Shown here: one piece after another, positions 25,890 to 38,959 of the stretch
Layout: each line of letters begins with the position of its first letter
Position numbering within the stretch: position 1 is the first letter of the stretch
Translations under genes and position numbers: made by a program
NCBI GenBank assembly: GCA_028023455.1
Contig: JAQFVV010012985.1
Span: 126,001 to 190,000, forward strand
Source: Epiperipatus broadwayi
Taxonomy: Eukaryota; Onychophora; Udeonychophora; Euonychophora; Peripatidae
DNA length: 64,000 nucleotides
Reading direction: 5' to 3'
Notes under the pieces: generated by a model
The model's input: the letters and a program-made list of their open reading frames with translations, nothing else
The model's database searches: none
Told to the model about the DNA's origin: nothing

Positions 25890-28379
25890 ATTTCTACTAA
25901 GTTAACTGAAATATGTTTATGGAAAAAAATAATTTCTCATTAAAACGTAGCCTAGAATGTTTTGATAATTAAGTATTTGAGTAATTACTTTCTTTGAAAT
26001 ATGTTGATTAAGAATATTTTCTTTTTCTAATACTGAACATAAACATTATCATTTAAATAGAATAATGACCTGTATATTTTTCAATGCTTTTTCTTTGTTT
26101 GTGCACCAGAATTTAAAATCTAAAAATGCGCAAACAGATTATATCAATTATATCTTGTTTTACATAATAAATAGATAAAATCTATTTGAAATAAATCTGA
26201 AGAAATGTCATCTCTCTAGTCACAATGCAGGAAATATTCATTAACAAATCACTGGTAGTAGAAAAGTTGTCCTGAAATATATACATACTGTACAGTCATT
26301 TGTTAATTTTTTCACGTGGTATGGTAACTTCATAACTAATGTTTTATGTATTGTGATTGGACATGTTATCACTTCAAGTTGGCTTCAATTATTTTTATAG
26401 GTAAATAACTGTTCGATAAATATTTGTTTACATTTATTTAAAAATGGATCAAATATTATGGATTTCAATAATATACTTACAATAAAATTGTATATTTCAA
26501 ACAATTTACCTAATATAATATTTGTTAATGAGTTAGATTGTAAAAAAATATTTCAAAAGCAGTCAAGACGTCCAAACAAAAATATGGATATATAAACTTA
26601 AAGAAATGTTTTTATTCCCACAAATGCATTAAAAAGTAAAGTAAAAAAAATATTTTTGTTTTTATAATGTTCTTGATATTATTCCAGTAAAATAAAAAGA
26701 TCAACAGTCATGTGACTATTTCTGAGCACGACCACTGTGTGTTTATGTTTTGATTATATAATATCAGAAATATTATGAGAGTTGAAAAAAAAGTCTTATA
26801 TTTTTTACTGGATTTTTTTTTTACTGTATTTATATTAATAATGTTTTTATATTTTTAATTTTCTATTTTCTAGTTATATATAGTTTCAGAAATTAAAAAC
26901 GAAGAAAGTTTAGGTATAAATTAACTCTACTAAATAGTAATATTGTAAAGAACACCAAATCCTATATAAAATTAAAGTTTTAAAATTTCCATTATTTCTT
27001 TCTGTCAAATAATTTGAAAATACTAAAAAAATATATTATCAACAGGAATACGGTGGAGCCACAATATCCACTATATTTTATTGTTCCAAACCCTCATCAC
27101 ACACACATACTCATGCACATCATGTATAGTTTATCAATAAGCTTTGACTACAATAAAATGCATATTGTTGATTAAATTGCAAGTTTTACAGTATTTTTAA
27201 ACTTGTACATATCTAAAAGCAGATGCTTTATGCATACATTAATTAAGATTATAGTATAAACAAAATTAAAATACACATATGAATCATTAATAATAAGTCA
27301 AGTAAATTTATATAAATATTTTCTTTATGGCTGCTCACTCATTCACATTTATTCAAAAAATAAAAATAATTAAAATATTACTTTTTTTAAATAAACTCAA
27401 TAATGAATTATCAAGTTTTTTATCACTATTAAAAATGTTTCTGAAAAATATCTTATTTCTTCTCCCTAAGAAAATATTAATGGCTCTCATTATCAGCAGT
27501 GACAGGTTTTTTAGTTGTTTTGATTTTTTAATTCTGTATCAGCTTCAAAAATTTTATGGTCACTTTTAATTGCTGTTAGCCATTTTCAATTTGGGGGTTA
27601 AACATTCCAAACTTTAAGCCTTCTGGAACAATAATGAGAATGTTTTATAATTCCTATTTTTAACCATTATATCATTTTAAAAAGATTGTAAAATTTTATT
27701 AAATTTTGTAAAAGTTTTAGCTTTATGCTTAGAAAACATTTTATTATATAAAATAATTTTAGCAATTTTATTAAATAAAATGATTTGATAAAAACTACAT
27801 GTAATTACATATCTGTTTAAACTCATAGATAGTTGGACCAATTCATCAGAGACACATTATTAGTTATTACTTTAATAAATTGTATTTAATATATTTGCCA
27901 TCTCTGTTTATTAATTGAAAACATTATATATTTCCATTATGCACAATTTATTTTAAATAACGCTAATGAAAATAAATTTTAATGAAGGGGGAATGTTTTT
28001 TTGCCTTTCATGGTTAATAATATTTAATTTATTTAATTTATAAAGTGCAAACAGTATTTGAAATTAAACTGAGAGACTGCAAACCTCTCGCGCTTATTAG
28101 CCAATCAGGTGTTATTAATAGTGATCAAATCATAAATACTTTCATGGTTAAAGAAAACTGTTTGGTAATTAATGATTTTAGTCAATACTTTTTTGTGAAA
28201 CATTTGAATAAAGATATCTGAAAAAGGAAAATGGACCTAATTTTGCAATCTTTTGTATGTCTATATTATTTATTCAGCATTTATCAAAATTACAATTTTT
28301 TGGTATTTGAAAAAGCATACCCTATACACATGCATTATAATATATATTTTTAATATCTCAACAATGTTTTGTTGAGTAC
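25890..28379. other. AT-rich DNA, nothing recognised
   Basis: The longest frame (27,327-27,569 plus) is a leucine/isoleucine-rich AT translation without a recognisable domain. I do not treat it as a gene. Confidence 0.5.
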
Positions 28380-28930
28380 AAAAGAAACTCTCAAACTGAA
28401 GCAAAATATAAAGACTTTTGAAAGGATGAGAGTAGTTGTCTTATCTTTTGTACTTAAATTCAGAATATTTTCTGTATTCAACAAAACGTCATTGAAATAT
28501 TTAAAAAAAATTATAGTACATGTGTTAAGGATATAAATCTCTTCATTAAAAATTATATATGACTACTGTGCTAGTTAATAAATTGAATACTACATATTTT
28601 TTAATATTTCATAAATATTAACAAGTAGCAAATTAAAACATTTTACAAACATTAGTATATATAATAAAACTAATAGATATAGAGTGAGCAAAGGAACATT
28701 TTCACACTCTCAAACCAAGATGCTTTAGGTTAATCTACATAACTGAATTTAGGTACAAATGATAAGATGACCACTCTTATCTTTCCAAAAGTCTATATCT
28801 CATGCTTTTGTTTGAGAATATTCTCTATACTCAGCACAACATCAATGAAATATTTAAAAAAACAACAGGAACATTACAAAGCACACACATAAGGTGTAAA
28901 TTTCTCCCTTAAAATTTACGTATTACTACT
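28380..28930. repeat. Two related ~200-bp blocks, period about 360 bp
   Basis: GAATATTTTCTGTATTCAAC with TCATTGAAATATTTAAAAAA (28,463-28,510) recurs as GAATATTCTCTATACTCAGC with TCAATGAAATATTTAAAAAA (28,817-28,862). Both are followed by TACT-ACTGTG and TAAATTGAA. A piece of the first block, AAGACTTTTGAAAGGATGAG, also appears inverted at about 28,771-28,795. It is a small, rearranged local duplication with no coding content. Confidence 0.6.
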
Positions 28931-29340
28931 GTGATGGTAAATAAATTGAACATTATTGATGAAAATAGTAAATAAATCCAAATTAAATGCACCGCAACTT
29001 AATTTAAAGAGAATTGAGCTCATCCAAATACTCCTAACTTGAATTATTATGAAATTCAGATTCACATACATGTAAGGACAATTTTATATATTTAACTAAG
29101 ATAGATAATTTATGATACAAAACAAAAACAAAAATATAGAAACTGAAATGTAAAATAAAATCTTACCATTTTAAGTTAGCATTTGCATATCAATTGTTAT
29201 ATCTACTCTGAAGTATTTTGTTATTTTATCTCATTAGCAGCTTCTAACAACTGAATACTAACATTGGTTTTTCTTGTCAATGACTGCATTTAAATCTTTC
29301 TATACGCAAAACAATTGGTGGGCTGCTAAATTTTTGTTCT

Positions 29341-30120
29341 GTATATCATATTCAACTTTTTAGAGCTTACAGATCAGAATTTTGCATGAACAAGGTAGGA
29401 TGGTTTTAAAAAAAGATAACACACTTGAGGATAGGTAATAGTAAGATATAACAAGTATTACTTTATAATAACTAAGCCTAGACTCAATAAGCATCTGAAA
29501 ACAACATTATGGATGAACAAATAGAACATAAAGGATTATCCACAATAGAAATTAGTTTTCATAGTTGATGTATGGATAATACTGATAAATACATTACAGC
29601 TGTATCACAAGATTACAAAATGTACTTAATACATGTTTATTATGTTGATACTACTTTGATAGTGTTTTTACTCATCTTACTCTACTTTGATTACATTGAA
29701 GCTAAATTTCATTTCTGTATTATAGTATTCAACTTCTTAGAGCTGAAACAGTTACAAGATAAAATTTTGCATTAACAAGGTAGGATGGATTTAAAAAAGG
29801 ATAACATACTTGAGGATAGATGATAGTAAGACATAATAAGCATAACCTTGTAGTAATAATGCTTATCCTCAATGAGCATCTGAGAACAACATTATAGATG
29901 AACAAATAGAACTTGTTGATGGATTATCCACAATAGAAATTAGTTTTCACAGTTGATGTATGGATAATACTGATAAATACATTACAGCTGTATCACTGGA
30001 TCACAAAATGTAGTTAACAAAATGTAGTTAATACATGTTTATCATGTTGACACTACTTTGATAGTGTTTTTTCTTATCTTACTTCATTATGATGATGTTG
30101 AACTTTCCTTAGCTTCATTT
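29341..30120 (+). repeat. Tandem duplication, ~385-bp unit
   Basis: CAAGGTAGGA occurs at 29,391 and 29,776 in the same context. Long shared words follow, such as GATTATCCACAATAGAAATT, TTGATGTATGGATAATACTG, ATAAATACATTACAGCTGTA and CACTACTTTGATAGTGTTTT/ACTACTTTGATAGTGTTTTT. Identity looks about 88-90% by eye. An 11-base word (AAAATGTAGTT) is further duplicated at about 30,005-30,030 in the second unit. The short frames inside differ between units, so it is not coding. Confidence 0.85.
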
Positions 30121-30990
30121 CTTCTACTTATGATGATTCTGTATTATTTTCTATATTGTAGCCCAATAATAGTAATAATCATAAACCTTTTGCGAAATCT
30201 ATTCCATCACATGACCATAAGACAAGTTTCCCAAACATCTATACCTTGCTTTTGCCAAACTGTTTTTAAATAATCTGATAATTAACTGTCATTCTTATTT
30301 ATTTATTTATTTTTTGCATTAATATATAACAACCATTCTTTAAGACTAATTAGGGCTAATTAAATGTTTTCAGATTTACAGCTTTATTTATACTGATATT
30401 AAAAATGAAAATTATTTGTTTAATTTTTGAAATTCCTAACAGGTTATCATTCTTATAAAAAACTTCCAATCAGATATTCAGATCTTTTTAATTCATTTAC
30501 ATTCGTAATCCAATTTCTTTCTCCAGTCCTAAATTAGCAATAATGAAAGACCATTTGCAAATTGCAAATTCTAACTTTATATATTATTTATTTTTTATAT
30601 AGACGTGTTTTTAAAAATAAATTTGTAACTTTACATCATACTGTACTACTTTTTATTTAAACATGTGATGACTTACTACAGATAACTACAAATATTACAC
30701 AATAGATGCATCCCCCTTTACTAACGTAAACTATAAAAGCTAGCACATTTTATTTAAATAGAAAATGACTAGCTAATATATCTAAAATTATGTGCAAATT
30801 AGCTCAATTTATTTATAATGATTTTTATCTGTGCTTCCAATGTGAACACTTTATCTGACATTTTAACAATTTTCCCTTTATCTAACTATCTTTTTAAGAT
30901 TTAATATTTGTCTACAATTTTATTTTATCTAATGTTTAAATTTGGATTTCTTTGCAAGCAGATCTAAAAGATACATTTGTGGATGTGGTT
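30121..30990. other. AT-rich DNA, nothing recognised
   Basis: No supportable feature. Confidence 0.5.
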
Positions 30991-30991
30991 T

Positions 30992-30992
30992 C

Positions 30993-31068
<76 letters not shown>

Positions 31069-31246
31069 GTAGGTAGGTAGGTAGGTAGGTAGGTAGGTAG
31101 GTAGGTAGGTAGGTAGGTAGGTAGGTAGGTAGGTAGGTAGGTAGGTAGGTAGGTAGGTAGGTAGGTAGGTAGGTAGGTAGGTAGGTAGGTAGGTAGGTAG
31201 GTAGGTAGGTAGGTAGGTAGGTAGGTAGGTAGGTAGGCAGGTAGGT

Positions 31247-31293
<47 letters not shown>

Positions 31294-31321
31294 TATGTAG
31301 ACAGACAGACAGACAGACAGA
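30992..31321 (+). repeat. Compound tetranucleotide array GATA-GGTA-GGCA-GACA
   Basis: Four blocks follow one another without break: about 19 GATA units (to 31,068), about 42 GGTA units (to about 31,235), a mixed step, about 11 GGCA units (31,249-31,293), then after ATGTAG about five ACAG/GACA units to 31,321. Each neighbouring motif differs by a single transition. Both flanks are ordinary AT-rich DNA. Confidence 0.95.
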
Positions 31322-32638
31322 AAGATATTGTAGTGATTATATTGGCTATGTATGTTACATTATTGTATTTTCAAAAATTTGATATATTCATTTAATCAAC
31401 TTTCTCTTTCATTAAAAATAAAATATATTACATTTATTGTGGAGATGAGCCTGTTGATATGAAAATCAAGTGAAAAAATATTGTAATAAGATAGATTTGT
31501 TTTTCATTCTCTCTCCCATTCTTCCCTGAAGCAGAAAAAGAAAAGCAAAATATGAAGTAGCTATTAAATAATTCTTTTTCTATGTAAGAAATGAAACTTA
31601 TTGTTTTTCATTATTCACTTAAAGTGATGGAAAGATTCATTGTACTGAGGCTTAAACAAAAAATGAAGTACTAAATTAAAATAAATAGCTCATTGATTCT
31701 AACCCTAGTGCAATTGTCTTATCTATATTTCTTTTCAACTAGTTCTAAAACTACTATTAGTGAATGGAATTCTGCAAACAGATGGCTCAAAAAGAAATAA
31801 GGATATGAACACTTTATATAATTACATTTAGCATTTTATTTACTGATATTGAAAAAAGAAAAAAAAATATTGAAGAGAAGAAAAGATTTGGTCAGGATAG
31901 TGGTAAGATGTTTTTAAAGCCAGAATTATTTATGCTTTTATATTGCTTTGTTATTTATGAATAAGATAAGCAAAGGAAAAGAATATTTATGAACTTTTAA
32001 AGAAAGGTTAAAAAATGAAAAATATTTTCAAACTTATCAAAATAGATATTATTTTATGCATAGAAGAATGATAGAAATATAATATTGGAATTTGAATCCT
32101 TTGGTGTATAATAATAAAGTATTTAAAATTATTTCCAGAAAAGCTATCTAGAAATAAATAAAGATGATTCTTTGGTATGTGAAAAGTCAAACTTTTATTG
32201 CAATCTTTGAAGTGAAAAGTATTCAAAAAAGAAAATTCCCCTAGAAGATTGTAATGATTTATTTCATTACTTATTGACTTATTATTTTATTTTTCTTATT
32301 AATAAATTGCTTTTATTTACAAACTTATTAATTATTATTTCTACATAATGGAATAAAAGTATTTTATTATTTCATGAAAAATACACAAATTGTGTTCAAC
32401 TATGCATAACACTTAGATAATAAAATAAAGCAATTAAATACTGCTACACATATGACCTGTAAAATAATCCTCCTATAGCTCTGAGAATATGCTCTCCTAT
32501 TTTTTATGTCTGGAGTAAATGGTAGCTAAGTAAATGAATATTCATGGGCAGTATGATTGTAGATAAATAATTTCTAATCTCATTTTATTTATGTGCTATA
32601 CTGCTGCTGTTGCTACTGACAGAGTTACCATTATATAT
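31322..32638. other. AT-rich DNA, nothing recognised
   Basis: No supportable ORF, RNA or repeat. Confidence 0.5.
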
Positions 32639-33009
32639 TGTAACGTTTATTTATATACGTTACAAATATATTGGCATTTGATAAAAGCTAAAAAAGTAAA
32701 TTTAGATTTTTTTTTTGATTAGTATAATTTTTGTTAAAACATGCAATGAAGGTTAAAATTGTCATTCTTATTTTTTTTTATCTAATTGGAAAGAATAAAT
32801 GACATACAGATTACTAATCCAGATAAATTAAAAGAATTCCAAAAGTATAAGCTAAAAGAAAAATATTTTAGCTAATTAAAGATGGAAGAATAATGCTAAA
32901 AAAAAGAGAACTTTGTAACTTAAATTTAAGAGAGAGTGTATAAGATTATTATCTTATATGCTGATAAAAAGACAAAAGAGTGTGCAGAAGTTCCAAAAAT
33001 GGAGCGCGA

Positions 33010-33018
33010 TATAAAAAG
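33010..33018 (+). promoter_or_regulatory. TATA box of the solo LTR
   Basis: TATAAAAAG follows a GC-rich GGAGCGCGA and precedes a GC-richer presumed R region. It is the clearest TATA box in the window outside AT-repeat DNA. Confidence 0.5.
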
Positions 33019-33193
33019 GAGATGACAACTTCAATCTGGGTCTTCTCTTTAACTTCTAGTTACGTCTCTGAAAGTTGGAGGTTTCCATGAGCATAACCTG
33101 TGGCAAGAAATATACTTCTATACAGGTATGCCCCTTGCTGTACCAAGCTGTCATGCAAGCATGGAAACGGGACTTGTGAAGACCGCTTTTTGC

Positions 33194-33199
33194 AATAAA
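33194..33199 (+). terminator. Polyadenylation signal of the solo LTR
   Basis: AATAAA lies within TTTTTGCAATAAAAGGGTC, 176 bases after the TATA box, as expected for the end of R. Confidence 0.45.
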
Positions 33200-34063
33200 A
33201 GGGTCACTACAACCGTGCCTTTTCTCCAGCTATAGAACGGAACAATAATGGAAGACGCCGGCAGGAGAGACCAATGGAAATTCTCATGATCTGGGATCCC
33301 ATAAACCTACATGAACTTACCGGTAAGTTAAGAATAAATTTTCCTGATAGTGACTTAAAAGTTTGCAAACAATTATTTATCTAAGCTTAGACTACCATCC
33401 TGATATAGACTTTACTTTCACATTCAAGGGACTTTCTTATAAAGAATTTTATACAAGTCTTGGAACATTTTTAAATTGCGTTCATTATTTAATCTAACTG
33501 TTTTTGTTAATCGATTCATTATATGGATTAGCCTGTGTGTACTTTCCAGTTTAGTTAATTCGTAATTTAACTTATAAATATTTTAGTTTGTTAGAATAAA
33601 AGAGATTATACTTTTATCAACCTTTTCATTGTGCGTTATTAATAGTAGTTATTATTATTTATTATTAAATCTATTAGTAGTTTAATAAGATTTAAAAATG
33701 TAATTTACCTTTGCCAATATGTTTGAATAAGCCCAGGAATAATAATCTTAAAAAATAATTCTCGTTACGGTAGGATGTAATACCGATTTGTTTAAAAGCA
33801 TTTTTTTTTCTGTTTAGTTTACGAGTTACAATATGTTTGATGCCGACTCAGTGGGTCTAACGACTCTGGCGCCCTCATGTAGAAATCAAAAACTGAGTCA
33901 GCTCACGATTGTACTTAGCAATAATTCTAGGCCGAGTTGATCAGGAAATATAGCTATGTTTTTAGAATAGAAATATAACTTTCTTCTTTTTTGACATAGC
34001 TTGATCAACTCACGCGCAGTTTATATTAGCGTGTAAAGGCCTAGCAAAACGAAAAACGTTACA

Positions 34064-34094
<31 letters not shown>

Positions 34095-34925
34095 AAATAG
34101 AATATGTATTAATATGTGCAGTCCAAATATGCATAATGTTAAATAAGAAATATTATATATAAAATAATTACTCAAAAAAAGTTTAACCAAACTAGCCAGT
34201 CATATTACACTATTAATGTATACTTATTATCTTCAATATGTTACTAAAATAACAAGTCAGTCAGCCTCTCCAGAATAAATATTTTATGGCTTACAACAGG
34301 AGTGTAAAACTTCTAGTCATAGGCCAATTCCACCCCTTAAAAGTTCTTAATCCAGCCCCAGACATTTTTAACAACATATAGACCTGTGTAAAACTTCTAT
34401 TTAAACAAACATGTGAAAATATTGAATTAAGAGTAAAATAAAATATTTATTATCCCAGTTACTTCTTTTTTTCCTTGAACTTTTCTAATAGTTCTATTTC
34501 CTTCTCTCAGAGGTGGAATATTTCAGCAAATTATCTACACTGTGTGATTTATCTGACTACAGATTTAATCAATGATGATGAGAAAAGTTTTTTATAGTAA
34601 TTTTTTGCAGGTTAATGTATAATTACCCTAATAAAATTTGAATGGTTTCATCAAGTGTGATAAGAAAAACTGACACAATATTGTGCATTTCAAAATTATG
34701 GACCAACACATTTTTTTATAGAAAGAAATAGTAAATTGATGTGTCTATTATATATGGAAAGTATTTCAGTTAAAAAAAGCACATTATTAAGAGGCTCTAT
34801 TTATTAAAACATTTATTATATCAAAATTATTGGGAAAATAAGACATGTTAAAATAAAAAAGTTGTAAAGAAGCTTGATTAAGTAACTGATGTGTTCTATA
34901 AGAAGTTCAAACAAGTCAGAAAATT
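34064..34925. other. AT/TG dinucleotide run then AT-rich DNA
   Basis: A short (AT)n(GT)n run lies at 34,064-34,094. The rest has no recognisable feature. Confidence 0.5.
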
Positions 34926-35566
<641 letters not shown>

Positions 35567-35638
35567 ACTTTTATTAAGTGATTTGTGTCAAAGTTGTGAC
35601 AGAAGCATGTTTGACACATCATATAAACTGTAGTAATT

Positions 35639-35678
<40 letters not shown>

Positions 35679-35720
35679 AATTACTACAGTTTATATGATA
35701 TATATATATATATATTGTAC
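35567..35720 (+). repeat. MITE-family junction with (AT)n hairpin
   Basis: ATTAAGTGATTTGTGTCAAAG and AAACTGTAGTAATTTG, the family sequence that normally precedes the TATC array, here run into (AT)18. The reverse complement of the left flank then follows. The palindrome 35,618-35,699 has arms ATCATATAAACTGTAGTAAT and its inverse with no visible mismatch. Confidence 0.8.
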
Positions 35721-36264
35721 CCTTCCTTAAAGGAAAACTACTGAACAAAAGAATCCGACTAACTTAGATAATAATATTAAACTTCAATTGGATTACTTAT
35801 TAAAAATAATATGGTTCTTACTAGCTCAAGACTTATTATAATAAAATATCATAGCACTTAGGTTCATAATAAATAATTAGTATTCTAATTATAATATTCA
35901 ATTTATTAATTCACTAATAAATCTAATTTATTACTAACTCAATATTACAAACAAGTAAGGCTTTATAGGAATAACAAATACAACTATAAAAACTCTTAAC
36001 ATAAGACGGTTCAGTAAGATACACTAGCTTAAACATTAAGAATACATCCCAAAAGATACAGTCCCAATGTCATAAGAATATTATTCCACCAAATTCATAT
36101 AAAAAAACTGTCATGTAATAATCTCATGTCTTTAAAACATACATCTAATAATCCTAAATATGATTTTATAAATTTATTACAGAAATAATAATAAACTAAT
36201 TAAAATTTCTTTAATAAATTATAAACTAATAACTTTACTCAATAAAAAATTTACACTTCTCCAA

Positions 36265-36336
<72 letters not shown>

Positions 36337-38639
36337 TATCATCATCATCATCATCATCATCATCATATCAGGTTCATTTCTAACAAACTAATAACATAAT
36401 AAATTAATTAATTAACACCCTGTAGATAAATATGATGAGGGATTTTACAGGATATCTAACTACTCTTATAAAATGAATACAACAATAAGAAACTAAAATA
36501 ACTTAATGATCTCAACATTAAATCTACTTAATGATTAAAGTTAGCAATATATAAAAAAGCAATAATACAATGAAATTTAAATTAAACATTGTACAATCTT
36601 TGTTTAATGTGGCATTCTTAAAATAAAAAAATATATAATGTAATTTAATATTGTGGCAATTTTAAGTATCTTTCATTGGTGCTGTATCAGTTAAAAAAAT
36701 TACTAATGATCATACCTTCTATGATAATAATAATATACTTGGCTACTTAATCAAATATAATAGAAATAATATCTAAATAATCTTAAGGATCATATGCCAA
36801 AAAATAATATTTTAGATTATTAATTTCTGTGCATCATGCATGTAGAATGAAAAATCAAATAAACAACATGCAGATAAATCACAACATGACTAAAATGTAG
36901 ATTTCAAAACAATTCATAAATTTATTTACAAATTAACAATAAATTTATAACATAATATAAAAAAAAATGTTTACAAAAATATTTTAAAATAACATTATTT
37001 AATATAAAAAATATTTACAATAAATTTTACCAATAAATACATGAGATAAAATAAAAATAGCCTTCCCTCTAGCCATTTCAAAATAAGATAAAATGAAACT
37101 TACAACAGTAATGATAATATGTAACCTTCATTCAGTAAAATAGTATTCTATTATTTGTATTGGGAATAGATAGAATAAATTTCCCTTTTTTTAAAAAAAA
37201 AAAACAACTTAATATTTTACTTATTCTACTAGAAAATGTATTTTTTATGATGTAAACACATCAATGAAAGTTTATATTTTAAAATACATTTCTTAAAGTC
37301 CAAGTAAAATATTAAAAGAAAAAATTATTTAAAACTTTCTTTGCAACTAGAGTATTATCCTGATATTTGAATCAGAAAACTTTAAATAAAAAATATAAAT
37401 ATTTCCCTCCATGCAAAAAAATTAAAATAACTATCATGCAAAAATATTACAGAGGTAATTTTATAAATATGTATAACTTAACTAGATTTAAATTATTCGT
37501 AATAAATTTAAGGAACTACCCATAAGGTATATTGCTTGACATTTTTAGTACTTTCATTTTTACATTCATTATATCATTCAAAATCATTTTCACTATTCTC
37601 ACTTTCACTCTATTTGAATATGCATCTGTTTGAGCTAAGTGACCTCTAATATTTGTATGAGCATTAACTATTCCTCTCTTATACTATATACTATAGCAAC
37701 CATTATATATACTATAGCAACCATTAAACATCTTGCCTCTCACAAAATTATCCATTTCAAATGGTTTAGTCATTACTATTCTAACTTATAAAACTATCTT
37801 CTATGATGATACATGTGGTGATAGATAGTATTTAAAGTGTAGGGTATGAAATAAGAACAAGAATGACTCAAAGTGTAAAATAATATCATCATGGGTTCAG
37901 TGCAAATCATAAGAGTAGGTCCATATTCATTGGGCATCTAAGATTCAAATAATGACTCTATTATAGCACTTATTAATGATAATGAAATGCAACTATTCAT
38001 GGGAAAGATATGCAGCCCTATGTTATCTGTATATTTTAATAACTTTAGAAAATGGAAATATAATACACATAAAACAGTTTTCAACATATGTCTAACAACA
38101 AGGATGTCATAAGAATATTATTACTTTCCCAACCACCATCCTATATCTTTCATACTGAATAACTCATCCAACATCATAAAATATACCAACAGCATTCTAA
38201 AATAATTTCCAAAACACAATACTAAAGAAAACAAAAAAGATCTAAAATCATTTCAAAATGGTTTTTAACAGTTTTTATGCACAAATGATCTTGATAAACA
38301 TTCATTGGTAGTATGCATTTTATTTGTTATGATATAATTTAGAGATCAATATTATGTCCTTTCTATATGTCAACAAATAACATTCCTAAAATAACAATAA
38401 TAATTTAATGATGCTATATAATTTACACATATACAATCATTATTCACATTAAAATAAATATTTAAAAATATTCTTATATGTTTTCAAACATTTGTCCACA
38501 TTTATCAAGTCTTTCACAAAATATACATGATAATTTTATCAATGGCTCATTCTTCCATTGTTTAATATTAAATTCAAGCAATGTAAAATATTGTATTTTT
38601 AGAATGGACTATTTGAATGTCTTTAGAAAAATTTAACTT
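35721..38639. other. AT-rich DNA with simple repeats, no gene recognised
   Basis: The only clear structures are the AAT and ATC arrays at 36,265-36,366 and a short duplication ACTATAGCAACCATTA near 37,692-37,725. Confidence 0.5.
36265..36366 (+). repeat. (AAT)n then (ATC)n microsatellite
   Basis: About 24 AAT units (36,265-36,336) pass directly into about nine ATC/CAT units (36,338-36,366), another neighbouring pair of motifs one substitution apart. Confidence 0.95.
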
Positions 38640-38895
38640 TATTTAAATATTCCAAATACATTCAACTGTTAGTAATAGCACATCAAACAGGTGAGTATAT
38701 ACACAACATTTCGAGAGGTATTATTCTCCCCTCTTCTTCAGGTTTTGCTGGCCTGACCAGTGACAGTACTATCATGGGATTTGAACCTGGACCCTTAGAT
38801 TCTTCAGTATTGAATTTTAAAATAATGCTATAAGCAACTGAGCCATCCTGCCAAAGGCAACAGTCTGTACAAATTTCATATACTTATCTATGAGG
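38640..38895 (-). repeat. tRNA-like region at the 3' end of the Penelope remnant
   Basis: On the minus strand GGATGGCTCAGTTGC (box A at about 38,834-38,845) and AGGTTCAAATCC (box B at 38,777-38,787) form a good RNA polymerase III internal promoter. It is followed by CCTGAAGAAGAGGGGAG and CTCGAAATGTTGTG, then CTATTACTAACAGTTGAATG. It lies directly downstream of the Penelope coding remnant in the same orientation. It may therefore be the element's own tail, or a SINE fused or inserted there. A degenerate copy lies at 1,719-1,985. Confidence 0.65.
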
Positions 38896-38959
38896 TTCCT
38901 CATGATTTCTCCAACTTTTTCCTAAGAGCAGAGTTGATTGGTAGTTTCCATACATTATG

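Larger units (their letters stand above)
32639..34063 (+). mobile_element. Probable solo LTR (1.4 kb)
   Basis: The segment starts TGTAACGTTT and ends AAACGTTACA, a 10-bp perfect inverted terminus with the TG...CA ends typical of LTRs. Inside are a TATA box (TATAAAAAG, 33,010-33,018) and, about 180 bp later, AATAAA (33,194-33,199) in a GC-richer stretch, matching a U3-R-U5 order on the plus strand. No second copy is in the window, hence solo LTR. The flanks are ATAT-rich, so a target duplication cannot be read. A caveat is TGGCGCCCTC at 33,867-33,876, which looks like a primer-binding site. The true LTR edge could lie there instead. Confidence 0.55.

Noticed and set aside
27327-27569. 80-codon leucine-rich plus-strand frame as a membrane protein
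   Set aside because: Hydrophobic Leu/Ile/Phe/Lys composition is what AT-rich random sequence gives. There is no domain, conserved context or repeat support.
31069-31293. CRISPR-like array
   Set aside because: The repeat unit is 4 bp with no spacers, in a eukaryotic context. It is a microsatellite.
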